A DNA stretch of 64,000 nt from Burkholderia cenocepacia (GTDB taxonomy: Bacteria; Pseudomonadota; Gammaproteobacteria; Burkholderiales; Burkholderiaceae). A program made the position numbers and the translations under genes. Where the stretch lies: NCBI RefSeq assembly GCF_014211915.1, contig NZ_CP060039.1, positions 1,116,001 to 1,180,000 on the forward strand, written 5' to 3'. How positions within the stretch are numbered: the first letter of the stretch is position 1; every line of letters starts with the position of its first letter. Below the pieces are notes generated by a model that was not told the DNA's origin, ran no database searches, and was given only the letters and a program-made list of their open reading frames with translations. Shown one piece after another: positions 53,470 through 63,903 of this stretch.

Positions 53470-54146
53470 TGCATCAGTTCGACTGGAGTAGTATTCCCGG
53501 CGCGCTGCCGACGCTGTGGTCGGGGGCGGTCGTCACGTTCAAGATCACGCTGATCGCGATCGTGATCGGGATCGTCTGGGGCACGCTGCTGGCGCTGCTG
53601 CGGCTGTCCGGCGTGAAGCCGCTCGCATGGTTCGCGAAAGCGTACGTGACGGTGTTCCGCTCGATCCCGCTCGTGATGGTGCTGCTGTGGTTCTTCCTGA
53701 TCGTGCCGCAGTTGCTGCAGGGCGTGCTCGGGCTGTCGCCGACGATCGACATCCGCCTCGCGTCGGCCATGGTCGCGTTCTCGTTGTTCGAAGCCGCGTA
53801 TTATTCCGAGATCATCCGCGCCGGCATCCAGGCGGTGCCGCGTGGGCAGGTGAATGCCGCGTTCGCGCTCGGCATGAACTACGCGCAGGCGATGCGCCTC
53901 GTGATCCTGCCGCAGGCGTTCCGCGCGATGGTGCCGCTGCTGCTCACGCAGGCGATCGTCCTGTTCCAGGATACGTCGCTCGTGTACGTGATCAGTCTCG
54001 CGGACTTCTTCCGCACGGCCGCCAACGTCGGCGATCGCGACGGCACGACCGTCGAGATGGTCCTGTTCGCCGGCGCATGCTATTTCGTGATTTGCTCGTT
54101 GGCGTCTGCTCTCGTCAAGGGTCTCCAGAAAAAGGTCACAAGATGA
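53469..54146 (+). CDS. gltK: Glutamate/aspartate ABC transporter permease
   Basis: A 225-aa second permease with about five transmembrane helices and the EAA-type loop [24 protein letters not shown]. It forms the heterodimeric channel with GltJ. The start shares a base with the gltJ stop, and its own stop overlaps the gltL start (ATGA), so the three genes are translationally coupled. Confidence 0.92.
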   Translation: MHQFDWSSIPGALPTLWSGAVVTFKITLIAIVIGIVWGTLLALLRLSGVKPLAWFAKAYVTVFRSIPLVMVLLWFFLIVPQLLQGVLGLSPTIDIRLASAMVAFSLFEAAYYSEIIRAGIQAVPRGQVNAAFALGMNYAQAMRLVILPQAFRAMVPLLLTQAIVLFQDTSLVYVISLADFFRTAANVGDRDGTTVEMVLFAGACYFVICSLASALVKGLQKKVTR

Positions 54147-54868
54147 TTTCCATCAAGAACGTTTCGAAGTGGTACGGCCAGTTTCAGGTCCTCACCGAAT
54201 GCACGACCGAGGTCAAGAAAGGCGAAGTGGTCGTCGTGTGCGGCCCGTCGGGCTCCGGCAAGTCGACGCTGATCAAGACCGTGAACGGCCTGGAGCCGTT
54301 CCAGCAGGGCGAGATCCTCGTGAACGGCCAGTCGGTCGGCGACAAGAAGACGAACCTGTCGAAGCTGCGCTCGAAGGTCGGGATGGTGTTCCAGCATTTC
54401 GAACTGTTCCCGCACCTGTCGATCACCGAGAACCTGACGCTCGCGCAGGTCAAGGTGCTCGGCCGCGGCAAGGACGAGGCGAACGAGAAGGGCATGAAGC
54501 TGCTCGATCGCGTCGGCCTGAAGGCGCATGCGCACAAGTTTCCGGGCCAGTTGTCGGGCGGCCAGCAGCAGCGGGTCGCGATCGCGCGCGCGCTGTCGAT
54601 GGACCCGATCGCGATGCTGTTCGACGAGCCGACGTCCGCGCTCGATCCCGAGATGATCAACGAAGTGCTCGACGTGATGGTCGAACTCGCGCAGGAAGGG
54701 ATGACGATGATGGTCGTCACGCACGAGATGGGCTTCGCGAAGAAGGTCGCGCATCGCGTGATCTTCATGGACAAGGGCGCGATCGTCGAGGACGACCGCA
54801 AGGACGATTTCTTCTCGAATCCGAAATCGGATCGCGCGAAGGACTTCCTCGCGAAGATCCTGCACTGA
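54143..54868 (+). CDS. gltL: Glutamate/aspartate ABC transporter ATP-binding protein
   Basis: A 241-aa ATPase of the amino-acid importer. Walker [10 protein letters not shown] at residues 34-42, the Q-loop in [11 protein letters not shown], signature LSGGQQQR near 136, Walker [13 protein letters not shown] near 156, and the switch His in VVTHEMGFA. It ends the gltIJKL operon; a strong terminator follows. Confidence 0.95.
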   Translation: MISIKNVSKWYGQFQVLTECTTEVKKGEVVVVCGPSGSGKSTLIKTVNGLEPFQQGEILVNGQSVGDKKTNLSKLRSKVGMVFQHFELFPHLSITENLTLAQVKVLGRGKDEANEKGMKLLDRVGLKAHAHKFPGQLSGGQQQRVAIARALSMDPIAMLFDEPTSALDPEMINEVLDVMVELAQEGMTMMVVTHEMGFAKKVAHRVIFMDKGAIVEDDRKDDFFSNPKSDRAKDFLAKILH

Positions 54869-54899
54869 GCGTTCGCGCGTTTTCGCGCGTACCCATGCG

Positions 54900-54934
54900 A
54901 AAACCGCCCGGCATGCCGCCGGGCGGTTTTTTTT
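54900..54934 (+). terminator. Terminator after gltL
   Basis: ACCGCCCGGC (54903-54912) pairs with GCCGGGCGGT (54918-54927) and is followed by eight T residues. The A-run on the 5' side may also serve the convergent autotransporter gene. Confidence 0.9.
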
Positions 54935-54950
54935 CGTCCGTCGCCGGGCG

Positions 54951-57900
54951 TTACCAGCTGTACCGGTAGCCGACCTGCCCGACGATCCCGCGCCGGTAAT
55001 CGCCGCCGATGTTGCGTGCGATCTTCGCATTCGCGTACAGCTCGCCGGACTTGCCGAAGCCGGCGGTCACGCCGACGCCGAGCTCGTACCAGGTGCGCCC
55101 GAGATGCGTCGCGAACGGTGTGCCGCCGACCACGGTCTGCCCCGGCGACAGGAAGTCGTGCAGCACGTCGGCCGTGAAGTACGGCGTCGCGGCGCCGCCG
55201 CCCGCGTCCGACTGGAGGTTCGGCCGGAAGATGCGCACGCCGACGCGGCCGCGCAGCGCATTCGTCGTCGTGCCCGACACGGCCGACACGTTGTCGTTGA
55301 ACCCGTTCAGTTTCAGGTACTGATACATCAGCTGCGCCTGCGGCTCGACCGCGACCGGCAACGCGCCGATCGCGAACGGCTTGCCGACTTCCTGCGACAG
55401 CGCGACGCCGAAGCCGTTCTGCGACGCCTCGTTGCCGTAGCTGTCGCGATAGCGGTTGCCGTAGTGCGTGACCTGCCCGACGCTGTCGAAGTAGGTGCCG
55501 TCGGGCAGATAGCGCGTCCAGTAGCCGCCGACGCTCTGCGCGTGCATCTCGACCGAGCCGGTCGACGTCGACAGGTCGGGCGAGCCTGCGCGCGCCATGT
55601 CGCTGAAGCTCGCGTTCGACACGCCGATGCTGGCCGTCACGCCCGCATGCGTGCTGCCGGCACCGTCCGGCGCCTGGTCGAGGGTCCAGTCCTTGCCGAA
55701 CTGCGCGAAGAACGTGCGTTCGTCGGCCGAGAAACGGCCCGCGTTCGCATCGAGACTCTGGCCGCCGATGCGCCCCCACACGCCGTCGCGATTGCCGTGC
55801 TGCTGTTTCTCGACGTTGTAGATGTCGCCGACGCGCTCGTGCAGCCTGCCGAGCGTCGAGAAGCCGTAGTCGGCGTTCAGCAGCGGCGTCATCGCGTAAC
55901 CGGACACGCCCGGACGATACGCGAGCGTGCCGCCGTTGCCGTTTGCGTTGCCATTCCCATTGTTGCCGCCGCCGGACGGGTGGATCGGGTCGCCGGGGTC
56001 GGTCTGGTCGAGTTGCGAGCGCAGGTACCAGCCGTTCGCATCGCCTTGCCCGCCGCGATAGAGCCGGTATTCGTACGCGCCGGCCTGTACCGGGCCGGCG
56101 AGATGGAATGCCGACGCGGCGGTCGTGCCGCCGTTGGCCGTGACGACCACGGGAATGCCGTCGCCGGTCGTCTGCGCGCCGGTGCCGGCCGTGTTGGCGA
56201 TCTTCAGGCCGGTCGTGCCGCTCGCCGTGCCGCCGTTCACGATCAGCCGGTCGGTCGGTGACGTATCGGCGCCGAGATACGTGTTCAGCGCGATCGTGCC
56301 GCCGTTGCCGACGTAGCCGCCGGTCGTCAGCGTCTTGTAGCTGCCGGTCAGCGTCGGCGAGCCGGTCGGCGCGGCGAACGCGACGAGGCCCGCGTTGTTC
56401 AGGCTGCTCAGGACCGAACTGCCGGTCATGCGCCACGTGCTCGTGCCGTCGACGCTCAACGCGACCGGGTCGATCTTCCCGGTCAGCGTCGTGCCGTTCG
56501 CGAGGACCACGTTGCCGGTGCTCGACGCGTCCGACACGATGTCGCCTGCGAGGGTGACCGCCGATGCGCTGAACGTCACGTTGCTGCCGTTCGCGAGGTT
56601 CAGCAGCGTGCCGTTGCCGGCCGTCACGACCGTGCCGTTGCGTACCGCGATGTCGGCCGCGCCGCCGCGCGCGGCGAACGCCGGCCCGGTGGCGGACGTC
56701 ACGCTGCCGCCGTCGACGAGCACCGAGCTGGTCGCGCCGTTCGCGAGCGTGTCCGACGTCAGCACGCCGGCCGTCGCGCCCGTGAGCGCCGTGCCGGTCA
56801 ACGCGAGCACGCCGCCGCTGTTCGCGGTGGCGCCGTTGCCGGCCGCGCTGGCGAGCGACGAACCCGTATCGGCGATGCGGCCGCCGTTTTGCGCGACGAT
56901 GCCATCGGCCGCGGCACCCGATGCGGAAATCTTCGCGCCCGACAGCAGGGCTGTCGCGCCGCCGTCCATGACGATCGCATGCGCGTTCGCGCCGGTCGTC
57001 GCGACGGTCGTTCCGTTGGCCGTGAGCGTGGAATCGGCACCCGACACGGACAGGCCGAGCGCATCGGCCCCTGCCGTGCGGACGACCGTGGCCGCATCGG
57101 TCGCGATATGCGCACCCGCACCGGTCGACGCGAGGCCGGCGGCGCTGTTGCCGGTCGTGGCGACCTGCGTGCCGGACAGTGCGATCGTTGCATTCGCACC
57201 GAGGTTGCGGATGCCGCTGCCCGAGCCGCCGACCGCGATCGACGTCGGCCCGGCCGTGATGCCACCGCCCGTGACGGTCGAGTCGATCAGCACGCCGTCG
57301 GCGCTGCCGTTCGCGACGACGGTGCCCGTGCCCGACAGCGCGACCGATGCGCCGGCCCCCGTGAGGCGCACGCCCGCGATCCCATCGTCGGCTTCGATCG
57401 CACCCGTATTGGCGAGCGTGGCCGACGCACCCTGCACGAGCGCGCCGGTGCCGTTGGAGACGCGGATCGTCGACGCGTTGTTCACCGTGCCGAGCGCGCC
57501 GGCCACGACGCCCGTCGAGCCGGCGCCGGTGAGCAATACCGTGCTGCGGTTCTCGAGCGTGCCGAGGTTCTGCGCGATGAAGCCGGTCACGCCGGCGGTC
57601 GACGACGTGACGGCGGCGTGATTGGTCAGCGTCGTCGCGACCGGTGCGCCGGCCGCCGCGCCGGCGAGGTCGTGCGCCTGGCCGTCGACGATGCCCGCGG
57701 TCGCGCCGGCCGCGTTCAGGTTGATCGTCGTGCCCGGGTCGATCGTGCCTGTCGCGCCGCCTTCGACCGCGATCGCGATGCCGTTCGCGCCGTTGACGTC
57801 GTAGATCGCATTGCCGGTCGACAGCGTGGTGCCGGCGTCGGTTGCGAGGACGCCGCGCGAGCGCTGGCCGTTGACGTCGGTGATCAGCGCGCCGGCCGCC

Positions 57901-60233
57901 GACGCGCCCGTGTAGGCCGCGCCGCCCGCGACGCGGAACAGCGTCGAATCGTCGGTGTCGACACTCAGGTGCTGCGCGGCGACGTTGATTTGCGAGCCTG
58001 CGCCGTATGCATAGAAGCCGATCTGGTGGGTGCCGGACATGAAGGCCGGCACGGCGTTCGCGCCGACGTCGATTGTCGCGCCCGAACGCGCGTGCACGCC
58101 GATCGCGCCGGTGCCCGTCAGGTTCAGCGCACCGTCGAGCGTGGCTTTCGCGAGCGGCCCTTCGGCCCAGACGCCGTAGTTGCGCGTGCCCGACGCGGGA
58201 TCGAGCCCGCCGGCCACGTCGATCGTGCCGGTCGACGTCGCGGCCGTCGCGTTCGTGCCGGTGCCGACGACCATGATGCCGATGCCGTTCACGCCATTCA
58301 GCGTGATCGTGCCCGTATTGGTCACGGTCGCGGCGGTATCGGCCGCGAGCATGCCGACGTTGGCGAGCGGCGTGCCCGGCGCGGCGCCGTTGACGACGAT
58401 CGCGCCCGCGTTGGTCAGCGTGCCGGAAGTCGACCCGATGCTCGCCAGTGCGGCGCCGTTCTGCGTCTGCGTGCCGATCACGATCGTGCCGAGGTTGCTC
58501 GCGGTGCCCGACGCGCCGAGCAGGATGCCGTACCCGTGCGCGGACAGCGCGACGTCGTTCGCGGCTTCGGGGGAGGTGGGGTCGTACTGCGCGGCGCGGC
58601 CGAGATAGATCGTGCCGCCGGCTTCGTTCGTGAAGCTGCCGCCGGCGACGAGGCCGCCGATCACCTGGCTGTCGAGCGTCGTCGCGTTGACGCCGACGTT
58701 GATCGTGCCGGCGTTCGACGCGCGCGCGCCGTCCGTCGCGGCTACCGCGTAGTTCTGCAGGTCGGGGCGCGTGCTGTTGAAGGTCCAGGCGCCGACGTTC
58801 ATCACGCCGTTGTTGACGAAGGTCGTGCCCGCGCCGTTCGCATAGATGCCGCTGCCCTCGGTGTACGCGTTGAGACTGAAGTTGTAGGGCAACGCGGCGC
58901 CGCCCGTATTGAAGTTGTCGCCGGCTGCGTAGCCCGACGAGATCACGCCGTTATTCACGCCGCTCGCGCCGGTCAGCAGGCGCACGAGCGTGAAGTCGCC
59001 CAACAGCCGCCCGTCGTTGACGAAGTGCGCGCCGTTTTCCGCGAGGACCGCCGAGCTCGAGTCGATCGTGTTGGTGCCGCGGAAGTCGATCTGGCCGTCC
59101 TTGCCGATATGCAGCGTTGCGTTTGCGCCAGTGCCGTGCATGACCGTCAGGTAGTCCATTTGCAGCGTGTTCTTGTCGCCTGGCGACACGTTGTTCGCAT
59201 ACTCGAACGATTGCGTGGAGAACGTGACGGCCTGGCTGAACGCGTGGTCGTAGGCGGCCTGCGAGCCGAGCGCGCCGCTCTGAACCGAGCGCACGAGAAA
59301 GGTGTTGTACGCGGCGAGCGACGCGGCGTCGGTGACCGTCCACGTGCTGCCGTCGAAGGCCGTGAAGGTGCCGGTATACGCCGGCACGTCGAGCAGCACG
59401 TGGCTGACGGGGCCGCCGCTCGCGAGATAGTCGCCGGTGCCGAGCCAGATCTGGTTGCGCGAGTTCCAGTTGATGACGCTTTGCGCCGTGCCCGTGCCGT
59501 CCGCGACGAACAGGTCGGTCTGCTTCGGGGCCATCGTGATCGCGTTGCCGGCCGCCGTCGGCGCGCCGGCCGGATCGCCGATCGACACGTCGAGCGTGCC
59601 GCCGGAGCGCTCGACGGTGCCGATCCGCGTGTTCACGTACTGGTTGCCGTTCACGTCGTGATAGACCGGCACGTTGGTCGAGCCGGCGCTCGATGCGGCG
59701 AACGCGCCCGAATCGTAGGTCGCGACCGACGCATGGCTGCCAGTGATCGAGTCGGGCGTGCTGACGCTTTGCGTCTTGCCGCCGATCGACAGCAGCGGCT
59801 GGTTGGGGTTGCCCGATACCACGGAGGCGCTGCCGAGCGGCGTCAACGTGTAGCCCATGTCGCCGGTCGCGCCCGTCCAGGCGCCGGTCAGGCCGACCCG
59901 GTCGCCGCCCGACACGGTCGTGGCGCCGACGAGATCGTTGTTGACGGTCGGGCTGAAACTGCCGAGCGCGCAGGTGGCGCCGTTCGCGACGGCCGCGCCG
60001 TTGCCGCAGGTCGATGCGTGCACGGTGCCGGCCGACAGTGCCGCCAGTGCGGCGCCGAGCGCCGCGACACGAAGCGGCGACCGGCGCGTTGCATGATGCG
60101 TTGCCTTGCGGGCGGTGCGCTGACTTGACCCCGATGCACCGCCCGAGCGCTTGCCGCGCGCCCGGGTCGTTTCCGCGACCGCGACCCAGCAGCCGGCGGC
60201 CTCGCTCCATATCGATCGAAATGAGTGATTCAC
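54951..60233 (-). CDS. Large type V autotransporter with ESPR signal and beta-barrel
   Basis: A 1760-aa surface protein. Residues 1-30 (MNHSFRSIWSEAAGCWVAV) match the extended signal peptide region, followed by a classical hydrophobic signal ending near ASTCG (about residue 75). The passenger (about 75-1420) is Gly, Ala, Thr, Asn and Ser-rich with many short repeats such as VNNG, LTNAG and GATGV, as expected of a parallel beta-helix. A Gly/Asn linker lies near 1430-1445. The C-terminal barrel (about 1470-1760) starts around IYNVEKQQHG and ends VGYRYSW, with the terminal aromatic needed for outer-membrane insertion. The start is GTG with GAGGGG before it. An adhesin role is plausible; a ligand cannot be named. 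Confidence 0.88.
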   Translation of the reverse strand: MNHSFRSIWSEAAGCWVAVAETTRARGKRSGGASGSSQRTARKATHHATRRSPLRVAALGAALAALSAGTVHASTCGNGAAVANGATCALGSFSPTVNNDLVGATTVSGGDRVGLTGAWTGATGDMGYTLTPLGSASVVSGNPNQPLLSIGGKTQSVSTPDSITGSHASVATYDSGAFAASSAGSTNVPVYHDVNGNQYVNTRIGTVERSGGTLDVSIGDPAGAPTAAGNAITMAPKQTDLFVADGTGTAQSVINWNSRNQIWLGTGDYLASGGPVSHVLLDVPAYTGTFTAFDGSTWTVTDAASLAAYNTFLVRSVQSGALGSQAAYDHAFSQAVTFSTQSFEYANNVSPGDKNTLQMDYLTVMHGTGANATLHIGKDGQIDFRGTNTIDSSSAVLAENGAHFVNDGRLLGDFTLVRLLTGASGVNNGVISSGYAAGDNFNTGGAALPYNFSLNAYTEGSGIYANGAGTTFVNNGVMNVGAWTFNSTRPDLQNYAVAATDGARASNAGTINVGVNATTLDSQVIGGLVAGGSFTNEAGGTIYLGRAAQYDPTSPEAANDVALSAHGYGILLGASGTASNLGTIVIGTQTQNGAALASIGSTSGTLTNAGAIVVNGAAPGTPLANVGMLAADTAATVTNTGTITLNGVNGIGIMVVGTGTNATAATSTGTIDVAGGLDPASGTRNYGVWAEGPLAKATLDGALNLTGTGAIGVHARSGATIDVGANAVPAFMSGTHQIGFYAYGAGSQINVAAQHLSVDTDDSTLFRVAGGAAYTGASAAGALITDVNGQRSRGVLATDAGTTLSTGNAIYDVNGANGIAIAVEGGATGTIDPGTTINLNAAGATAGIVDGQAHDLAGAAAGAPVATTLTNHAAVTSSTAGVTGFIAQNLGTLENRSTVLLTGAGSTGVVAGALGTVNNASTIRVSNGTGALVQGASATLANTGAIEADDGIAGVRLTGAGASVALSGTGTVVANGSADGVLIDSTVTGGGITAGPTSIAVGGSGSGIRNLGANATIALSGTQVATTGNSAAGLASTGAGAHIATDAATVVRTAGADALGLSVSGADSTLTANGTTVATTGANAHAIVMDGGATALLSGAKISASGAAADGIVAQNGGRIADTGSSLASAAGNGATANSGGVLALTGTALTGATAGVLTSDTLANGATSSVLVDGGSVTSATGPAFAARGGAADIAVRNGTVVTAGNGTLLNLANGSNVTFSASAVTLAGDIVSDASSTGNVVLANGTTLTGKIDPVALSVDGTSTWRMTGSSVLSSLNNAGLVAFAAPTGSPTLTGSYKTLTTGGYVGNGGTIALNTYLGADTSPTDRLIVNGGTASGTTGLKIANTAGTGAQTTGDGIPVVVTANGGTTAASAFHLAGPVQAGAYEYRLYRGGQGDANGWYLRSQLDQTDPGDPIHPSGGGNNGNGNANGNGGTLAYRPGVSGYAMTPLLNADYGFSTLGRLHERVGDIYNVEKQQHGNRDGVWGRIGGQSLDANAGRFSADERTFFAQFGKDWTLDQAPDGAGSTHAGVTASIGVSNASFSDMARAGSPDLSTSTGSVEMHAQSVGGYWTRYLPDGTYFDSVGQVTHYGNRYRDSYGNEASQNGFGVALSQEVGKPFAIGALPVAVEPQAQLMYQYLKLNGFNDNVSAVSGTTTNALRGRVGVRIFRPNLQSDAGGGAATPYFTADVLHDFLSPGQTVVGGTPFATHLGRTWYELGVGVTAGFGKSGELYANAKIARNIGGDYRRGIVGQVGYRYSW

Positions 60234-60819
60234 GACATACCCCTCTTTCTTCTTTTTGACGTGGCATTCGCCGTTGTTCGGCGAATTCGCATTCCGCGGT
60301 GGGGAAATGATCCGAAGGGGCGTGCGGCGGCTATGGCAGCGTGTCGCGCCAATCGTGTTTCGTTACACCGAGGATGGGCGGAGTCTACTGATTCAGATGG
60401 CCGTCGATTATCGAGAAACTGGAAACTGTAATGATGCGAACCGTAATGCGTGGTATTTTTGATTTGTGTGGTTAATCGAACCGAAGGCTGTGGCGGGGGC
60501 GGGCTGGGAGGGGGTTTGCGGAGATCTGGAACGGCTGCCGGAGTAGGTGGGATAGCGAACGGTTCCGGCGGATGCGGTACGTTAAAATCCGGATCAGGGG
60601 TTCTTGTTTTAATTGATGGTTATTTTTCTGATTCCGTCTTTTATTTGCTTTCGCTTGTAAATTAATAAAATCAAGCGGATATCGGGTGATGTCAATCGAT
60701 TGCGCCGGGTGGCGGTTAAAACGAAACCGTATTGACCGGAGCGAGGCGATTTGCGCCGATGACGCATGAAGTGCGCGCAGCAGTTCGGAAAGCGAGCGCA
60801 GCCGATGCCGCGCCGGGCT
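60234..60819. other. Long AT-rich gap upstream of the autotransporter
   Basis: About 585 bases without a convincing gene. The segment 60600-60690 is strikingly AT-rich against the surroundings, and 60300-60600 is mixed. Short frames occur on both strands, but none has codon use or motifs like the neighbours. The promoter of the autotransporter probably lies here. No terminator for the minus-strand amidotransferase was recognised. Confidence 0.5.
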
Positions 60820-61734
60820 TCAGAAATCGATCGCGTCGTCGGCATCGCCGTCGGCCGCGGTGGCGAGCGCTTCGCGAACCACCGTGCGCGGCGCGGACGC
60901 CGACGCATCGAGCGACGGGTTGCGCAGCTTCTCGAGCACACGCTCGGGCACCGGAATCTGCATCCGCGCGGCGACGTCTCCGCACTGGAACATGATCAGC
61001 TCGCCCGGCTCGAACGCGGTCCAGACTTCGTTGTCGGTGAGCGGCTGCGTTGCGATCACCGCGACCCGATCCTCGGGGGTCGTGTATTTCGCGAAGTCGA
61101 TCGACAGGTCTTCGTCGACGAGATGCGCGGTCGAGAACGGCCAGCGCCGCACGAGGTAGTGCAGCCGCGTCGAGCAGTGCGCGAAGAGCGCCTGGCCATT
61201 GGACATCAGGAAGTTGAACACGCCGTGATCGGTGATGCCGCGCGTCAGTTCGCCGACCCGCTCGAACAGCTCGGGCAGCGGCGGCTGCGCGCCGGGAAAG
61301 GCCTCGCGCAGACCCTGCATCAGCACGCAGAACGCCTGTTCGCTGTCGGTCGTGCCGACCGGGTGGTAGACACTGCCGTCCATGTCCGGCGCGTAGTCCT
61401 GCAGGTCGCCGTTATGCGCGAAGATCCAGTGCCGGCCCCACAGCTCGCGCATGAACGGATGGCTGTTCTCGAGCAGGATGTGCCCTTGCGTCGCCTTGCG
61501 GATGTGGGCGATCGTGTTCTTGGACTTGATCGGGTAGCGCTTCACCATTTCGGCGATCGGCGACGTGGCCGATGCCTGGTGATCGATGAAGAGACGGCAG
61601 GCCTTGTCTTCGAAGAACGCGATGCCCCAGCCGTCGGCATGGTGATCGGTGAGCCCGCCCCGGGCCGCGAAACCTGTGAAGGAGAATGTGACGTCCGTCG
61701 GCGCGGCGCAGTTCATTCCAAGGAGTTGGCACAT
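60820..61734 (-). CDS. Class II glutamine amidotransferase (YafJ-like)
   Basis: A 304-aa N-terminal nucleophile amidotransferase. The catalytic Cys is residue 2 after Met removal (MCQLLGMN). The glutaminase fold shows GGLTDHHADGWG and FAHNGDLQDY, the oxyanion-type Asn/Gly. It resembles the YafJ/GlxB group, whose substrates are mostly unknown; no synthetase domain or partner is adjacent. It may hydrolyse a gamma-glutamyl compound, but this is not shown by the sequence. Confidence 0.82.
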   Translation of the reverse strand: MCQLLGMNCAAPTDVTFSFTGFAARGGLTDHHADGWGIAFFEDKACRLFIDHQASATSPIAEMVKRYPIKSKNTIAHIRKATQGHILLENSHPFMRELWGRHWIFAHNGDLQDYAPDMDGSVYHPVGTTDSEQAFCVLMQGLREAFPGAQPPLPELFERVGELTRGITDHGVFNFLMSNGQALFAHCSTRLHYLVRRWPFSTAHLVDEDLSIDFAKYTTPEDRVAVIATQPLTDNEVWTAFEPGELIMFQCGDVAARMQIPVPERVLEKLRNPSLDASASAPRTVVREALATAADGDADDAIDF

Positions 61735-61787
61735 TTTACGTGGGGCGGCAGGCTGAAGCGGGGGGTAACGAACCGGGCGAACCCCGG

Positions 61788-61793
61788 TACAAT
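61788..61793 (+). promoter_or_regulatory. Probable -10 element of pyrC
   Basis: TACAAT 148 bases before the pyrC ATG; -35 not recognisable. Confidence 0.35.
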
Positions 61794-61940
61794 GCGGCTT
61801 CTAGCATATCACCGAGCCCTGAGCGGTAAAAAGCGGATTCCGCTGGCCAAAGGCCCCGTGTTGCGGTTTGCCGTCAGTCGGCCCGCGGCACGCGCGTTCC
61901 GGCCCCGCCGATGGCAAGCCCGTTCCTCACGACGCCTCCT

Positions 61941-63005
61941 ATGACTGCCTCGAACGCTTCTTCCCCGGCGACGCTTTCGCTCGCCCGTCCCGACGACTGG
62001 CACCTGCACCTGCGCGACGGCGACATGCTCGCCGCCGTGCTGCCGCACACCGCCCGCCAGTTCGGCCGCGCCATCGTCATGCCGAACCTGAAGCCGCCGG
62101 TCACGACCACCGCGCAGGCGCAGGCCTATCGCGAGCGCATCCTCGCCGCGCTGCCGGCCGGGATGACGTTCGAACCGCTGATGACGCTGTACCTGACCGA
62201 CAACACGCCGCCCGACGAAATCCGCCGCGCGCGCGAAAGCGGCTTCGTGCACGGCGTGAAGCTGTATCCGGCAGGCGCGACGACGAATTCCGACCATGGC
62301 GTCACCGATCTCGCGAAATGCGCGAAGACGCTCGAGGCGATGCAGGACACCGGCATGCCGCTGCTCGTGCACGGCGAGGTGACCGATGCGTCGATCGACC
62401 TGTTCGACCGCGAGAAGGTGTTCATCGACCGCGTGATGACGCCGCTGCGCCGCGATTTCCCGGGCCTGAAGGTCGTGTTCGAGCACATCACGACGAAGGA
62501 CGCGGCCGACTACGTGCGCGATGCCGACGCGGCGCCCGGCCTGCTCGGCGCGACGATCACCGCGCATCACCTGCTGTACAACCGCAACGCGCTGTTCGTC
62601 GGCGGGATTCGCCCGCATTACTACTGCCTGCCGGTGCTCAAGCGCGAGACGCATCGCGTGGCGCTGGTCGAGGCCGCGACGTCGGGCAACCCGCGCTTCT
62701 TCCTCGGCACCGACAGCGCGCCGCATGCGCGCGACGCGAAGGAAACCGCGTGCGGCTGCGCGGGCTGCTACACGGCGCTGCATGCGCTCGAACTGTACGC
62801 GGAAGCGTTCGACACGGCCGGCGCGCTGGACAAGCTGGAAGGGTTCGCGAGCTTCTTCGGCGCCGATTTCTACGGGCTGCCGCGCAGCGCCGAGACGGTC
62901 ACGCTGCGCCGCGAGCCGTGGGAACTGCCGCGCGAGATCTTCGCGGGCGATACGCCGGTCGTGCCGCTGCGCGGCGGCGAGACGATCGGCTGGAAGCTGG
63001 CGTGA
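61941..63005 (+). CDS. pyrC: Dihydroorotase
   Basis: Closes carbamoyl aspartate to dihydroorotate in pyrimidine synthesis. The 354-aa class II enzyme has zinc ligands His21 and His23 in [11 protein letters not shown], the carboxylated Lys region [12 protein letters not shown] near residue 107, and a later His/Asp set in TAHHLLYNR and [13 protein letters not shown] 61911 would add ten residues; ATG 61941 (MTASNASSP) matches the usual start. Its stop overlaps the GTG of the next gene. Confidence 0.94.
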   Translation: MTASNASSPATLSLARPDDWHLHLRDGDMLAAVLPHTARQFGRAIVMPNLKPPVTTTAQAQAYRERILAALPAGMTFEPLMTLYLTDNTPPDEIRRARESGFVHGVKLYPAGATTNSDHGVTDLAKCAKTLEAMQDTGMPLLVHGEVTDASIDLFDREKVFIDRVMTPLRRDFPGLKVVFEHITTKDAADYVRDADAAPGLLGATITAHHLLYNRNALFVGGIRPHYYCLPVLKRETHRVALVEAATSGNPRFFLGTDSAPHARDAKETACGCAGCYTALHALELYAEAFDTAGALDKLEGFASFFGADFYGLPRSAETVTLRREPWELPREIFAGDTPVVPLRGGETIGWKLA

Positions 63006-63892
63006 CCGGCGCGCCGCCGCGCGAATCGGGCTCCGGGGCCGGTCGCGCAGCGGCGGATTTCGCGCGGATCGACTGGTCCGCGCCGTGGCTCGCGCCTTAC
63101 GCGGAGCCGGGCCGCGCGTGGCAGGCGGCCGCCCGCGCGGGCGAGGCCACGCTGCTCGATGCGTTGAACGGCGCGTTGGGCGGCGTGTCACGAGGCGGCG
63201 ATCGCGTCACCGGCCGCGGCAGGCCGCTGCGCTTCGTGCCGCAGGCCGAGTTGCCGCCCGGCGTCGCGTACGAGACCCATATCGCCGGCACCGGCCACGT
63301 GCCGACCCGCCATCATCTTCACGACTTCTTCAATGCGCTCGTCTGGCTCGCGTACCCGCGCATCAAGGCCGCGCTGAACGCGCGCCAAGCCGCCGCGATC
63401 GACGCGGCGGGCGGCGTCGGCCCCGTGCGCGGGACGTTGCGCGACGCGCTCACGTTGTTCGACGAGAACGCCGCGCTGTTCGTCACCGCCGACCGCGCGC
63501 TCGCCGACGCGCTGCGCGGCTTCGACTGGCCGCGGCTGCTGGTGGCCACGCGCGATGCGTGGGGCACGCGCTGCGAAGCGCGAGTCGTCGGCCATGCGCT
63601 GCTCGAACAGCTCGTCGCACCCTACAAGTCCTGCACCGCGCACGCATGGATCGTCGAAGTGAGCGCCGACTATTTTTCATGGCCCGACGCGGAACGGAGC
63701 GCGCATGTCGACGCCCGAATCGCCGCTGAACTCGCGACGCGCGCGCTGACGAGCCGCGATTTCGCGCCGCTGCCGGTGCTCGGCGTGCCGGGCTGGTGCG
63801 CGGCGAACGCCGACCCCGCGTTCTACGACGATCCGGCCGTGTTTCGCCGCGGCCGCCGCTCGCGCGCTGCCGACGGCGGCGCGCAGTGCTAG
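63002..63892 (+). CDS. DUF3025-family protein
   Basis: A 296-aa protein of unknown function common in beta-proteobacteria. Distinctive segments are [26 protein letters not shown] near residue 100-125 and [12 protein letters not shown] near 148. No signal peptide, membrane segment or catalytic motif was recognised. GTG 63002 overlaps the pyrC stop (GTGA), so it is translated by coupling with pyrC. Its stop codon lies inside the -10 element of rnpB. Confidence 0.75.
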   Translation: MTGAPPRESGSGAGRAAADFARIDWSAPWLAPYAEPGRAWQAAARAGEATLLDALNGALGGVSRGGDRVTGRGRPLRFVPQAELPPGVAYETHIAGTGHVPTRHHLHDFFNALVWLAYPRIKAALNARQAAAIDAAGGVGPVRGTLRDALTLFDENAALFVTADRALADALRGFDWPRLLVATRDAWGTRCEARVVGHALLEQLVAPYKSCTAHAWIVEVSADYFSWPDAERSAHVDARIAAELATRALTSRDFAPLPVLGVPGWCAANADPAFYDDPAVFRRGRRSRAADGGAQC

Positions 63893-63895
63893 AAT
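63890..63895 (+). promoter_or_regulatory. Probable -10 element of rnpB
   Basis: TAGAAT, overlapping the stop of the preceding gene, about ten bases before the expected RNase P RNA 5' end. No clear -35. Confidence 0.4.
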
Positions 63896-63903
63896 GCGCG
63901 TCG

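Noticed and set aside
56889..60128. Plus-strand open frame of 1079 codons opposite the autotransporter
   Set aside because: Arg/Ala/Asp-rich antisense shadow of the repetitive passenger; the minus-strand gene has signal and barrel.
60450..60665. Small plus-strand gene in the gap before the autotransporter (71 codons)
   Set aside because: Gly-rich then Leu/Phe-rich translation with no ribosome site, motif or matching codon use.
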